64,000 nucleotides of DNA, from NCBI RefSeq assembly GCF_013373365.1, contig NZ_CP035925.1, positions 558,001 to 622,000 of the forward strand, given 5' to 3'. Each line of letters opens with the position of its first letter. The stretch's first letter is position 1. A model generated the notes under the pieces. The model was not told the origin of the DNA. It saw nothing but the letters and a program-made list of their open reading frames with translations, and did no database searches. Of the stretch, positions 17,912 to 27,491 are shown in pieces. Origin of the DNA: Lentibacillus sp. CBA3610 (GTDB lineage Bacteria; Bacillota; Bacilli; Bacillales; Amphibacillaceae). The translations under genes were made by a program, and so were the position numbers.

Positions 17912-18154
17912 ATGACGAACGAGCAAAATGAGCAGATAATGCAAGCCATAAAGGAACTGCACGATCAGATGAATGACGGCTTTGCAAAAATGCAAGATGA
18001 GATGAATACCAGATTCAAGGAAGTAGATAAGCGGTTTGATAATATGGATGAAAATATCGCAAGACTGCAAGACGGTGTCGATTTGCTTGCTAAGAAAACG
18101 TTTGACAATGAAACGGATATTTACAGGATCAAAAAATCAGTCAATCAGGCATGA
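17912..18154 (+). CDS. Small coiled-coil protein
   Basis: An 80-residue, highly charged helical protein with heptad-like spacing (MNDGFAKMQDEMNTRFKEVD then KRFDNMDENIARLQDGVDLL). It resembles short coiled-coil proteins often found near mobile DNA, but no precise function can be given. GGGAGGAGAGG lies before the ATG. A terminator follows at once, so it is a single-gene transcript. Confidence 0.65.
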   Translation: MTNEQNEQIMQAIKELHDQMNDGFAKMQDEMNTRFKEVDKRFDNMDENIARLQDGVDLLAKKTFDNETDIYRIKKSVNQA

Positions 18155-18161
18155 ACTTAGG

Positions 18162-18187
18162 GCAGTCCAAAGCGGGCTGCTTTTCTT
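18162..18187 (+). terminator. Terminator of the coiled-coil gene
   Basis: The arms GCAGTCC / GGGCTGC with a short loop are followed by TTTTCTT. Confidence 0.7.
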
Positions 18188-18205
18188 ATAAATCAAAGTA
18201 TTAAT

Positions 18206-18530
18206 ATGGTGATCCTGGATGCATGCGCATGGCAAGGAAATGGTAATCAAATCTGTAATTCGTCTCCGGATGATTTATCAACCAGCCGTAACATTGATGA
18301 ATTCCACTCCCCAATGAACGATCCCAACTTTTGGAAGTATTTAAAATCTCAAGTGACCGACAATCATTGGAAATGGGGCATACCACATTATTCAGGACAA
18401 GCCCTACAAAGACATCGCAAAACAGGAAAACACAACCGTTGATGCCGTCAAAAGCTGGGGACAGCAGGTTAAGAAAAAATTGAAAGATCTCCAATTTCAC
18501 AAAACCATCCAATGGAACGATACGGTTTAA
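18206..18530 (+). pseudogene. Decayed paralogue of the sigma-70 family gene at 21398-21964
   Basis: Across frames the sequence encodes NDPNFWKYLKSQVTDNHWKW, then in the next frame KPYKDIAKQENTTVDAVKSW and QQVKKKLKDLQFHK. This matches region 4 and the linker of the intact gene at 21398-21964. Region 2 is lost or unreadable and there is at least one frameshift. Confidence 0.7.
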
Positions 18531-18861
18531 TAGACATTCGCATTAATATCTTTTTATGGTCAGATTCTTATAAATATATGAATCCAAAGAACATCTTTTT
18601 TCTTTAATACTTAGCACCCATGTGTTATTTCCCCTTCATTTGGGAATATATAAAACGAGTCACCATTATCCGGGACAGCTTCCCCTTGCTGAAGAAGGGA
18701 GGAGCAAATGCTATAGTCTCCGGTGTGATATTGAGGTACTTTATACATCTAGCCCATTCGATGTTTAATAACTGTTTACCCCCGCTCACAATTTGGAAGC
18801 GGGCGTATTAATCCAGTTAAACAGGGAATAATTTTCACACATATAAAAGGAGTGTTGCAGC
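18531..18861. other. Gap before the glycerol dehydrogenase gene
   Basis: No gene or RNA recognised. It must hold the gldA promoter; AAAGGAG is seen at 18846-18852. Confidence 0.4.
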
Positions 18862-19971
18862 ATGAGTGAACGCATATTTATAAGCCCTGCCAAATATGTT
18901 CAGGGGAAAAACGTCATCCAAAATATCGGCGAATACGTGAAAGACCTTGGTGATCAAAGCGTTGTCATAGCGGATGAAACGGTTTGGGACATTGCCGGTA
19001 ATGATGTCGTCAAGCAGCTTAAGCAGGAAAACATAAAAGCCGAGGAAGTTATTTTTAACGGTGAAGCTTCCAAGCAAGAAATTAACCGGATTACGGAGGT
19101 TGCAAACAAAGCGAATGCGTCCGTTGTTATTGGTGTCGGCGGTGGTAAGACGCTCGATACCGCTAAAGCTGTATCAGATGAGCTGAATGGCTATACCGTC
19201 ATTGTCCCAACAACTGCATCAACTGACGCGCCAACAAGTGCGCTATCTGTCGTTTATTCGGATGACGGGGTCTTTGAAGGTTATCGTTTCTACAATAAAA
19301 ATCCGGATCTCGTTGTAATTGATACAAAAATTGTTGCAGACGCACCACCGCGTTTTCTGACTTCAGGGATTGCCGATGCTCTGGCAACATGGGTTGAGGC
19401 CCGGAGTGTCATCCAGGCTGGTGGCGACACAATGGCAGGTGGCAGCACAACGATTGCTGGACAAGCGATTGCTGAAAAATGTGAAGAAACGCTTTTCAAA
19501 TATGCCAATCTGGCTTATGAATCCGTACAAGCCAAAACCGTAACACCAGCGCTTGAATCGGTTGTGGAAGCCAATACGCTCCTCAGCGGTTTAGGCTTTG
19601 AAAGCGGTGGTCTTGGGGCAGCACACGCCATCCACAATGGCTTCACAGCTTTACACGGTGACATCCATAATATGACACATGGTGAAAAAGTCGCGTTCGG
19701 CACACTTGTTCAACTCGCGCTCGAAAAACATGATTTAAAAGAGATTGAGCGCTACATTGAACTGTATACAAGCCTTGGCTTGCCGGTAACACTGGAGGAT
19801 ATCAAGTTGAAAGACGTCTCACGCGACGACATCATGAAAGTAGCCGAAGCAGCAACCACTGAAGGTGAAACGATCCATCAAGCTTTCAATGTCACAGCAG
19901 ACGATGTCGCCGATGCCATTTATGCAGCCGATCGCTATGCAAAAGCTTATAAGGAAAAACACAATAAATAA
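18862..19971 (+). CDS. gldA: Glycerol dehydrogenase
   Basis: A complete 369-residue member of the iron/zinc alcohol dehydrogenase family III, of GldA type. It has the NAD-binding [14 protein letters not shown], the [14 protein letters not shown] loop, and metal ligands Asp in [10 protein letters not shown], His in [10 protein letters not shown] and His in [12 protein letters not shown]. It oxidises glycerol to dihydroxyacetone with NAD in the cytoplasm. AAAGGAG precedes the ATG. It stands alone with its own terminator; no dihydroxyacetone kinase is near. Confidence 0.93.
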   Translation: MSERIFISPAKYVQGKNVIQNIGEYVKDLGDQSVVIADETVWDIAGNDVVKQLKQENIKAEEVIFNGEASKQEINRITEVANKANASVVIGVGGGKTLDTAKAVSDELNGYTVIVPTTASTDAPTSALSVVYSDDGVFEGYRFYNKNPDLVVIDTKIVADAPPRFLTSGIADALATWVEARSVIQAGGDTMAGGSTTIAGQAIAEKCEETLFKYANLAYESVQAKTVTPALESVVEANTLLSGLGFESGGLGAAHAIHNGFTALHGDIHNMTHGEKVAFGTLVQLALEKHDLKEIERYIELYTSLGLPVTLEDIKLKDVSRDDIMKVAEAATTEGETIHQAFNVTADDVADAIYAADRYAKAYKEKHNK

Positions 19972-20004
19972 CGATATAGGCCGGGTCAAAATCCGGTATA
20001 AGGT

Positions 20005-20056
20005 AAGCGTGGAATCCATCATCATTGGTGGAGGGACCACGCTTATTTTTGTTTTT
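20005..20056 (+). terminator. Terminator of gldA
   Basis: The arms AAGCGTGG / CCACGCTT are followed by ATTTTTGTTTTT. The loop is long, about 24 bases. Confidence 0.7.
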
Positions 20057-20231
20057 AACAAAATATCGTGTAAACTGCTTCCACGGTACATCTCGTGTGA
20101 AGCAATATTTATCATGCCTGAGGACTTAACCTTTGTGCTTTTTTTCAGTAGGGGTGAGAGAGAAAATCCCAACTGATTGACGTTTCGCTTATTATTAGCT
20201 CACCGAGAATACCCCCCCTTTATAGAAACCC

Positions 20232-21348
20232 CTAACCAGCTCCGACGTTCCTTTCCGAATACTCCGCCAATAATCGCTCAAACTCTTCCCTTTCCGCGGA
20301 ACCAGGCAAATAAGTCTTCGCTCTCTCCTGCTGTTTTCGCTTCTCTTCCAATGCCTGTTTCTGTTTGCGCTCTTTGAACCATTCGGGTACAACGTCACCT
20401 GTGGTTGTGGCGGATTGAGTCGATTTAGAATTTTGCTGGTTGCGGAATGCTGTTTCGTCGGCAGCGGCTTGTTCAACGGTCGTTATGCCTTTTCTTGTCC
20501 AAGCTTTAAGGATGCCTTTCACATAACGCCAGGTGGCTTTATTTTGCTCCAGAGCGCGTTTCATGGCATCAAGAATAAGTGGGTCGCCAAGGTCAGTGAT
20601 CCAGTTGGTGATGTCTTCAGCCACATAGGAACTGACCACGCCAAAATTTTCCTGGTAAAACCGGATAGCATCTGACGTTGTCGTTGTTGTTGGTTTATGT
20701 TTTGTTTTATTTTCATGTTTCGTTTTGTCTGTATTTTGTTTAATTAATGGGACCGTACTGTGGTCCGCTTTGTAGTCCGTATTGCCGACCGTCGACTGGT
20801 CCATACACTGGTCCGGGTTGTTGTCGGGAGTATGGTTCATATTGTGAGTGGTGTTGCTTTCCTGTATGTAGTCTGTATGTTGGCCTGCCATTTGCTGTTC
20901 CGTTGGTTCACTTGCGGGCTGTTGGGTGGTGCTTGTGTATGTATCAGACATTACCGCTTCCTGTTTTACGTCGCTGGAGGGCTGTTCGGGTTGCATCTGG
21001 ATGGTTTGAACATTCACGGGCTGCTGTTGCCTGGCTTGCGGGATGCTATCAACCTGGTACATTGGTTTGACTTGCGAAATCATTTGATAGACGGCTGCCT
21101 GGTTGGCCGTCTCTGGATGTAACGGTTATGTAGCCTTTTTCCTGCAGTTCGCTGCGGGCGCGTTTGAAGGAAGTTCCTTTTATGCCGGATTTCAGCTCAA
21201 TGACCGAGGCAGGGACGGAAAAGCCCTCCTGCCAGCCGCATAGATTGTTGAAATGCATCAATGTATTCCAGAGCGCAACGGCTGAGCCCGAAAGCGGATT
21301 AAAAATAATTTGCTGGTAAAATGCGTTCAATTCTTTTAAATAGTTCAC
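20232..21348 (-). pseudogene. DnaD-like replication/primosome protein, one-base frameshift
   Basis: The start is GTG with AAGGAG upstream. The N-terminal part (LNAFYQQIIFNPLSGSAVAL, helix-turn-helix ELKSGIKGTSFKRARSEL, YITVTSRDG) is a phage/DnaD-type winged helix. At about 21110 one extra base breaks the frame; the other frame continues NQAAVYQMISQVKPMYQV, a long Gln/Thr-rich linker, then the DnaD_2 domain SDAIRFYQENFGVVSSYVAE and WRYVKGILKAWTRKGI. Such proteins help load replicative helicase. It lies 49 bases after a sigma-factor gene on the same strand. Confidence 0.75.
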
Positions 21349-21397
21349 TGAATGTCTCCTTATTCGATATTTTAATAGTACTGTGGACGTCCGCCGG

Positions 21398-21964
21398 TTA
21401 TACGTCATACCCTTCGAACGACAGCAATTCACGGAAGTACGGTTTTTTCAATTTTTTCTTTACTTGCCGTCCCCAGCTCTTTACCGCCTCAACCGTCGTG
21501 TTTTCTTGTTGGGCGATTGTTTTGTAAGGCATCTCCTGAATAATAGCATAATCAACCCATTTCCATTGTTTATCCGTTAACTGGGGTTGGATATGTTTCC
21601 AAAAACCAGCGTCATTCAATGGTAAAGACTGATTGGCTGCAATTGAACGGGGGCCGTCTGCAGAGCAGTGGTAATTACCGTCTGTGAGTTGTGTTCTTTG
21701 TTCATGCGCAGCCTGTTGCTGGATCTCATGTTGCCGGTTGTTGCGGCGCATGCGGTCAATCAGGCGGTTCCGTATCATATAATTGAAGTACGTAGCCATC
21801 GGGCCTTTATCCGGCTGATAGGTTTCATAGGCATTCCACAAAGCGACTAATCCTTCCTGAAAAAATTCCTGATGCGGATCGTGGATATGCATCTTGTGAA
21901 TCTGATAATGAATCCGCAGCTCGTTTTGTTCGAAAATCTCTTCAAACGTCAGTTTTTTCTCCAT
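21398..21964 (-). CDS. Sigma-70 family RNA polymerase sigma factor-like protein
   Basis: A protein of 188 residues. Region 2 is visible as HDPHQEFFQEGLVALWNAYE followed by YFNYMIRNRLIDRMRRN. A Gln-rich linker leads to region 4, a helix-turn-helix: EMPYKTIAQQENTTVEAVKS then WGRQVKKKLKK. It resembles short alternative sigma factors of Bacillaceae and phage-like regulators such as Xpf. AAAGGAG precedes the ATG. A decayed paralogue lies at 18206-18530 and a DnaD-like gene follows, which hints at a mobile or phage origin for the pair. Confidence 0.75.
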   Translation of the reverse strand: MEKKLTFEEIFEQNELRIHYQIHKMHIHDPHQEFFQEGLVALWNAYETYQPDKGPMATYFNYMIRNRLIDRMRRNNRQHEIQQQAAHEQRTQLTDGNYHCSADGPRSIAANQSLPLNDAGFWKHIQPQLTDKQWKWVDYAIIQEMPYKTIAQQENTTVEAVKSWGRQVKKKLKKPYFRELLSFEGYDV

Positions 21965-22360
21965 GTGATAGCTCCTTTACAATTTGGATGGTCCTTCTAC
22001 CCCTATAATCGAAAGAAATGTGGAAAAGGGGGCATGATTGAGGGAAATTTTTTTATTTTTTCTTGGAAGAATATTATTTGCCATTTTCAGTTTTTTTGGT
22101 ATACTGATAGAAATTTAACTGGAAGGCTGTATACGTATCAAAATCCCAGTATGAAGGTGATTCCAACTACGTTATTAAAGACGAATGTTCTTGAAAGGGA
22201 GCATCTTCAATTGCAATTAAAAATAATATACCAGATTGTTTAATAGCTTGGAAGTGCCGGTTTGCGGAAGAATCTTTCTAAATAGTTATGTTATGCTATT
22301 AAAAAATGGATAGAGTCCAATACTTTGTATCCTAGTATCAGGGAGGGTTGAGGCGAAATC
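21965..22360. other. Divergent intergenic region
   Basis: Between the sigma-like gene and the methyltransferase. A 30-codon frame from 22152 has no support. No terminator or RNA recognised. Confidence 0.35.
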
Positions 22361-22939
22361 ATGTTTCGTGCAAATGTTATAGAAATACCAAATGCAGCAG
22401 AGAAAATTCAAAGGGAAGTAAGAGATGCTGATTTCACGATGTCTTGTGACAATGAGACTGCAGCATTATTGAGAACATTGGCTGCGTCTAAAAGGAACAG
22501 TCGATTTTTAGAATTAGGTACAGGTGCAGGCTATTCCACAAGTTGGATCCTAGAAGGAATGGACAAAGAGTCAAGGTTAACCACGGTAGAATTGGATGGA
22601 ACGTTACATCAAATTGCTAAAAAGCATTTAGGCAAGGACCCTCGAGTTGAATTTGTTACGGGTGACGGTAAGGATTTTATTAATTCAATGTCCGGTCAAA
22701 CATTTGATTTTATCTTCGCTGATACTTGGCCTGGTAAACTTAATACGTTAGATGAAACACTGCAATTATTAAATAAAGGTGGATTCTATATAGTTGATGA
22801 TTTACTCCCGCAAAAGGATTGGCCCGAAGAACACGGTGAAAAAATAAAAGACTTTATTGCCTATTTGGATACAAAAAATGAGTTATCCATTACAAGACTC
22901 AATTGGTCAACCGGATTAATTATTGCGACTAAAAAATAG
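22361..22939 (+). CDS. Class I SAM-dependent O-methyltransferase-like protein
   Basis: A protein of 192 residues. The SAM-binding motif FLELGTGAGYSTSWIL is followed by the acidic motif LTTVELDG, RVEFVTGDGKDF and the FDFIFADTWPGK strand. This order matches caffeoyl-CoA-type O-methyltransferases. The substrate cannot be told. GGGAGG lies upstream of the ATG and a terminator follows. Confidence 0.8.
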   Translation: MFRANVIEIPNAAEKIQREVRDADFTMSCDNETAALLRTLAASKRNSRFLELGTGAGYSTSWILEGMDKESRLTTVELDGTLHQIAKKHLGKDPRVEFVTGDGKDFINSMSGQTFDFIFADTWPGKLNTLDETLQLLNKGGFYIVDDLLPQKDWPEEHGEKIKDFIAYLDTKNELSITRLNWSTGLIIATKK

Positions 22940-22980
22940 TATAGACCAATGTATTCAATAAATTGTATGCACTTGGGCGC

Positions 22981-23034
22981 GAATCCGGAATAAGGCTGCG
23001 TCTTTATTGGCTCATCGGATTTTTATTTTTTTAA
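22981..23034 (+). terminator. Terminator after the methyltransferase gene
   Basis: Outer arms GAATCCG / CGGATT enclose a second pairing (GAATAA / TTTATT), followed by TTTTATTTTTTT. Confidence 0.6.
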
Positions 23035-23084
23035 ACCGAAATCCTAATGAAGTTGTAAGCTAAGATTTAACAGATTCGCCGAGA

Positions 23085-23120
23085 AGTCCCCTTCAAAATC
23101 TGTGATTTAGTGGGGGATGA
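23085..23120 (+). repeat. Solo copy of the TnpB right-end hairpin
   Basis: The 18 bases TCAAAATCTGTGATTTAG are identical to those in the hairpin after the tnpB gene, here flanked by CCCC and TGGGG. The arms differ but still pair. It may be the end of a second, lost TnpB element. Confidence 0.55.
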
Positions 23121-23223
23121 ATCGGTGCTTTGCTTAATGGTTATAAAAAAATAAAAATCCTATACACAAGAACATTTGTTTGGTAAAATGACAATAAAGT
23201 AAACGTTCGGGCGGTGACAACAA

Positions 23224-24390
23224 ATGCTGGTGCGCATGAATTATAAATATGAGATGTTTCCAAACGAAGAACAGATGCAAACATTAGATAGCTGGCTATC
23301 GATTTGTCGTCAACAGTACAATTCCGCCCTTCTGGATAAACAGCGTTTTTACCAAAAGAACCAGACAGGATTATCCCGAACGCAATTACAAAAACAGCAG
23401 AAAGCGGATAAACAAAAGATCCCGTTTCTTAAAACAATACCGTCACAGCCTTTGCAAGAGGTATTCTTCCGTCTGGACGAGCGTACAAGAACTTCTTTGA
23501 AGGGCGTGCACGTTATCCAAAAAATAAAAAAACACAAAGATTATAACTCACTGACATTTACACAATTTGGGGGCGAAAAACGTCATGTAAAATCCAAGAC
23601 AACCGGTGAAGTCAAACGACGTGATGTGCGCTACGCTGCTTCGTTAGACGAAAACAATCATCTCCTTATTTCAAAGCTCGGAGCAGTGTATGTGAACTTT
23701 CACCGCCCATTGGAAGGAAAGGTGAAACAAGTCACCATCAAACGTCAGGGCAGCCGTTGGTTTGCGATATTCAGCGTCGAAAGGCACGTAAACGAAATGG
23801 CCGAGTTCCCTGTTCAATCAACAGGCGTTGATGTGGGCATTCAAAAGTTTGCCGTCCTATCCGATGGGACGACAGTCGAAAACCCGAAGTTTCTCCTGAA
23901 AGAAGAAAAGAAACTGCGGCGAGCGCAAAAGAAACTCTCCCGTATGAAAAAAGGCTCAAGTAACTGGAAGAAACAGCTTCAAAAGGTTCAGCAGCTGCAC
24001 ATAAAAATTGCGAACCAGCGCCGTGACTTCCTCCATAAGCTAAGTTTTCGCCTTTCAAAAACGTATAAATTTGTTTTTGTGGAAGACCTGACCATCCGAA
24101 ATATAGTGAAAAACCGTCATTTGGCAAAGTCGATTCATGACGCTGGCTGGGGTACTTTTTGTCATATGCTCAAATACAAATGTAAAAACAATGGTGGAGA
24201 ACTCATAAGTGTTAAACCGCATTATACCACTCAAGACTGTTCCGGCTGTGAGACGCGTGTGAAAAAGTCTTTGTCCGTTCGTACGCATGTATGCAAGTCA
24301 TGCGGAATCGTTCTTGACCGCGATCATAATGCTGCCATCAATATTGAAAAAGGTGGACTGGCTCTTTTGAATCTCAGTCCAACTGCATAA
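23224..24390 (+). CDS. tnpB: TnpB RNA-guided nuclease (IS605/IS1341 type)
   Basis: A full 388-residue TnpB. The RuvC-like residues are Asp203 in STGVDVGIQKFAVLS, Glu287 in FVFVEDLTIRN and the Asp in LDRDHNAAINI. The zinc finger has Cys339, Cys342, Cys357 and Cys360 (QDCSGCETR, HVCKSCG). The N-terminal helix region and linker are intact. No TnpA gene accompanies it, so it would move only with help. TnpB uses an RNA made from the 3' end of the element to cut DNA. It appears intact. Confidence 0.92.
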   Translation: MLVRMNYKYEMFPNEEQMQTLDSWLSICRQQYNSALLDKQRFYQKNQTGLSRTQLQKQQKADKQKIPFLKTIPSQPLQEVFFRLDERTRTSLKGVHVIQKIKKHKDYNSLTFTQFGGEKRHVKSKTTGEVKRRDVRYAASLDENNHLLISKLGAVYVNFHRPLEGKVKQVTIKRQGSRWFAIFSVERHVNEMAEFPVQSTGVDVGIQKFAVLSDGTTVENPKFLLKEEKKLRRAQKKLSRMKKGSSNWKKQLQKVQQLHIKIANQRRDFLHKLSFRLSKTYKFVFVEDLTIRNIVKNRHLAKSIHDAGWGTFCHMLKYKCKNNGGELISVKPHYTTQDCSGCETRVKKSLSVRTHVCKSCGIVLDRDHNAAINIEKGGLALLNLSPTA

Positions 24391-24540
24391 ATCGATTGTT
24401 CCGACTGTAGGGCAAGGTCCTGTCCGATCAGTATAAACGAAGCCCTTGGAGATGATGTAAGACTCGGTTCAATAGAACAAAGCAATCGTCTGTGAATTGG
24501 GAAGCTCCATCAAAATCTGTGATTTAGATGGAGAGGTTCA
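24300..24540 (+). ncRNA. Probable omegaRNA scaffold at the right end of the TnpB element
   Basis: TnpB elements encode their guide RNA from the 3' part of tnpB and the right end. Here the right end finishes in the hairpin CTCCATC...GATGGAG (24505-24532) and GAGGTTCAC. The bases beyond about 24540 would be the guide, and they lie in an acetyltransferase-gene remnant. Start point is a guess. Confidence 0.5.
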
Positions 24541-24818
24541 CACAGCCTATTTTAGTAAATGAAAATATAAATGAAGTACTAATATTTAACTATTTTCATA
24601 TTTCCCAAGAAGGAAGAGGAAACGGTGAAAGGTGGTTAAAAAAAGTAATTATGCCTTATTATAAATTAAAAGAGTATAAAGCAATTTATTTAAAATCAAG
24701 TCATCCAAAATCATTTTCGCTGTACAGTCGTTTAGGTGTTGAAATAGGAAGTTATGAAAGTAATAGTGATAATCATTTGATGACAAGAAAAGGCAAGATT
24801 TTTAAGATACCCCTTTAG
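24541..24818 (+). pseudogene. GNAT acetyltransferase fragment cut by the TnpB element
   Basis: The readable part begins right at the element boundary (PILVNENINEVLIFNYFHIS) and continues EGRGNGERWLKKVIMPYYK, a GNAT motif A-like stretch, to a natural stop. The 5' part is missing. A start codon inside the element is fortuitous. Confidence 0.55.
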
Positions 24819-24953
24819 ACATTCTTGTGTTTCCCCTCAACTAATGGGCACAAAGCTGGAATATATGAACCGCGTCCTTACCTATTAAACGTGTTATTTG
24901 ATTAAAGAGAATATATAATTCCAATATGCGAATTATTTTATGGCGGTGATCAA

Positions 24954-25037
24954 ATGCTTGGACTGCCAAAAGGAATCGGAGCAGGTTATTTAGTAGGGAA
25001 TTTGTTTAGTAGTTGGAGGAATTATTCAATATGTTAA
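24954..25037 (+). other. Possible 27-residue peptide frame
   Basis: GGTGATCAA precedes an ATG opening a short Gly-rich frame (MLGLPKGIGAGYLVGNLF) that overlaps the next gene start by a few bases. Remnant or small peptide; not recognised. Confidence 0.25.
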
Positions 25038-25387
25038 CAAGAGAAGATATCTTTAAGCACGTCAAAGAAAACTACGGTACATTGCCCGATTACCCGTTTA
25101 GGAAGTTTCCAAACTATGCTGCTTTGAGACATACATCTAACGGAAAATGGTATGGTCTTGTGATGAATGTCCTTCCAGAGAAATTAGGATTAGTTGGAAA
25201 AATAGAAATCGATATTCTAAATTTAAAATGTCCGCCCGAATTAAATGATATTTTGAGGAACGAACGAGATATTTTACCTGCATATCACATGAATAAGGAA
25301 CATTGGATCACACTTGTTTTAGAACGTACCGATTCAAAAGGAGAGATTTATAACTTAATTGAACAAAGCTTTAATTTAACCAGGTAA
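25031..25387 (+). CDS. MmcQ/YjbR family protein
   Basis: The start at 25031 follows TTGGAGGAAT at good spacing. The protein (118 residues) has the family order PDYPFRKFPNYAALRHTSNG, KWYGLVMNV, IDILNLKCPPEL and ILPAYHMNKEHWITLVL. MmcQ/YjbR proteins have a CyaY-like fold and are suspected to bind DNA; the role is unknown. It is complete. Confidence 0.85.
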   Translation: MLTREDIFKHVKENYGTLPDYPFRKFPNYAALRHTSNGKWYGLVMNVLPEKLGLVGKIEIDILNLKCPPELNDILRNERDILPAYHMNKEHWITLVLERTDSKGEIYNLIEQSFNLTR

Positions 25388-25396
25388 AAATAAAGA

Positions 25397-25521
25397 GATA
25401 GAAGCAGGCTATTGGATAGCTCGCCAATATTGGGGGGCGGGTTATGCAAAAGAGGGCTGCTAAGGCAATTAAAGCGTATGGTCTGCAAAAGTTAAGTGAA
25501 GAAAATTATAATAACCATTAA
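25397..25521 (+). pseudogene. Remnant of a RimJ/RimL-type GNAT acetyltransferase
   Basis: The sequence encodes IEAGYWIARQYWGAGYAKE, the classic acetyl-CoA binding region, then an extra G shifts the frame; the shifted frame gives AAKAIKAYGLQKLSEEN. Both ends are missing. Confidence 0.6.
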
Positions 25522-25536
25522 AGTGTGGTGATACAT

Positions 25537-26424
25537 ATGGATGCAACCATAGAAAAAGCGGAAGATCTTGCGGAGTTATCTCATTTTTTATCTGAAATCA
25601 ACAAACAAAAGAAATATAACATTGGTTATTGTGGTGAAAAGCCAGAGGAAATTTACCGGACATTGAAAGAGGACTTTACCGGTGATGATGGTGATGTTAA
25701 TTTTTTTATTGGAAGAAATAATGCAGGAAAGATCTTAGCAGCTATTGGCTTGGACATAGACGAATCAACTGCGGAAGTGTGGGGACCGTTTAATCAGACT
25801 ACCTCTGTTAAGCTGCAATATGAACTATGGAATCAGTTATTAAATGCGAATCCAACAGTTCGATCATTTTATTTTTTTATCAATCAAGAAAACGTACAGC
25901 AACAACTATTTATGCATGAAATAAAAGCAAAAAAGACAGGCGAACACCTGAACCTGGAAATTAAAGAACAAGACGTTGACAGAGTCAGCGAGATACAAAG
26001 TACTTCGTTTGTACAAAGTGATTTTCAAGCATTTGAAGAATTACATAATAAAACGTTTCCGGATACGTACTACGATGCAAAAGCAATTAAAGAGAGACTT
26101 AGTAATGAAAATGTCTTAAAAGTGCTTAAAACGGAATCTGACGCGTTGCAAGGTTATGCATACTTTGAAATTGATACTGAAATGAAAGAGGCTTCCCTGG
26201 AATACATTGGTATTTCGAAAGGATTCCAAAATAAAGGTTTAGGTACGATGATCTTAAAGGAAGCATTGACAGAAATGTTTTCATATCCGCAAATTAGTGA
26301 CATTACCTTGACTGTAGATAATACAAATAGTCAGGCCAATCATGTTTATATGAAAGCTGGTTTTAAACCGAAAGCTATTTTACTAAGTTATCTTTTTAAA
26401 TTACAGGACGCAGGAATGGAATAA
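25537..26424 (+). CDS. GNAT family N-acetyltransferase (two-domain)
   Basis: A protein of 295 residues. The C-terminal domain (about 145-295) has the full GNAT motif A LEYIGISKGFQNKGLGTMIL and motif B LTVDNTNSQANHVYMKAGF. The N-terminal half is a degenerate GNAT-like domain. The substrate is unknown. I prefer the ATG at 25537, with GTGGTGA upstream. It is the third acetyltransferase gene or fragment within 2 kb. Confidence 0.8.
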   Translation: MDATIEKAEDLAELSHFLSEINKQKKYNIGYCGEKPEEIYRTLKEDFTGDDGDVNFFIGRNNAGKILAAIGLDIDESTAEVWGPFNQTTSVKLQYELWNQLLNANPTVRSFYFFINQENVQQQLFMHEIKAKKTGEHLNLEIKEQDVDRVSEIQSTSFVQSDFQAFEELHNKTFPDTYYDAKAIKERLSNENVLKVLKTESDALQGYAYFEIDTEMKEASLEYIGISKGFQNKGLGTMILKEALTEMFSYPQISDITLTVDNTNSQANHVYMKAGFKPKAILLSYLFKLQDAGME

Positions 26425-26495
26425 GAATTGCGCTTTTTTATTTGTCATGCCCTTTTTAAATAAACGGTTTTTTTGTCCTTTAGAATTTTGACCCT

Positions 26496-27491
26496 TCATC
26501 GGTGTTTCGTATGATCAGGAGCCTGAGGGGGTTCCTCTAGCCAACCATTATCGATCATGAGATTTTCCCCATCCTCTGCAAAAAGTGTGACAGCCGCTAA
26601 TAGAAGGCCATATTTTATACCGATATCTTTTCTTGGGCTTGCTCCCATCGCCAGCCCATATTTTGAAACACCTGTTGCAGACCAGGCAGATACCAGAAAT
26701 AACATCAACTTGTCGGAAAACGGAGCCACTTTGGAATCCGTTATGGGGACATCCCATGGCATAGGGGCTGGGAGGTCGTTTTCTAAAAACAGCTTGCTCA
26801 ATTGTTTCGTATGCTTATTAGCCATGTTTTTCCCACGTGTGAAATAGTGTCTTAATTTCTTATTCTCAGCTACCTGCGCAAATGCCATCATCATATCTTT
26901 GCCAATAATATTGGTTTCCATGTTCACGTACATGTGAGCGATTTCAGCAGTCGTTACCGGGCGTTGATGACCTATAACGGTTCCTAAAAAACGCTGATCT
27001 GTTACAAATTCTGTCTCAGCTGGCATGGGAATATATGGCGGACGAATATAAATACCTTTGTCCAATTGCACATTCTTGATGGTTTCATGTAATTGAACTG
27101 TTTCCATCAGCGTATTATCATGAAAATTAACCACGTCTGAACGCGTGCTAAGTCCTATGGCTAACGTACTTGCCGTCATTTGAGCAACCGTCATATACTT
27201 TAAATAAGCAAGACAGAACATGTCCGAAAATAAACGGGGTGTATGTGTATCCGCGTCTTCCTGAGTAAACCCGACAGGTATCGGAAAATTTTCACCTTCA
27301 AATAAAGTCGCCAGAAATGAAAGATTTCCTTCTGCAATTTGCAGACTTTTCTCAACGACAGGACGTATAGCGTCATCCTTCATATGAGCTAAAAAGTAAG
27401 GTAATACATGGGTTGAGGCGCTATCTGTCATGTATTGCGTCCATAACCCGGACATTTCAGCTGATGTTAAGCGCGTTTTATGGTTTCCCAT
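26496..27491 (-). CDS. DUF3231 family protein, copy 3 of 3
   Basis: A protein of 331 residues built from two similar helical halves of about 160 residues, as in DUF3231. Each half opens with LTSAEMSGLWTQYM-like or VTTAEIAHMYVNME-like sequence and has HFLAHMKDD or FAQVAENKKLRHYFTRG. The fold is ferritin-like but metal ligands are not obvious. Function unknown. The start codon follows the stop of copy 2 immediately, and AAGGGGTG lies within copy 2, so translation is coupled. Confidence 0.85.
   Translation of the reverse strand: MGNHKTRLTSAEMSGLWTQYMTDSASTHVLPYFLAHMKDDAIRPVVEKSLQIAEGNLSFLATLFEGENFPIPVGFTQEDADTHTPRLFSDMFCLAYLKYMTVAQMTASTLAIGLSTRSDVVNFHDNTLMETVQLHETIKNVQLDKGIYIRPPYIPMPAETEFVTDQRFLGTVIGHQRPVTTAEIAHMYVNMETNIIGKDMMMAFAQVAENKKLRHYFTRGKNMANKHTKQLSKLFLENDLPAPMPWDVPITDSKVAPFSDKLMLFLVSAWSATGVSKYGLAMGASPRKDIGIKYGLLLAAVTLFAEDGENLMIDNGWLEEPPQAPDHTKHR

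Noticed and set aside
20747..21122. Long plus-strand frames opposite the DnaD-like gene
   Set aside because: They mirror the Gln/Thr-rich linker of the minus-strand gene and encode implausible Cys/Gly/Val-rich peptides.
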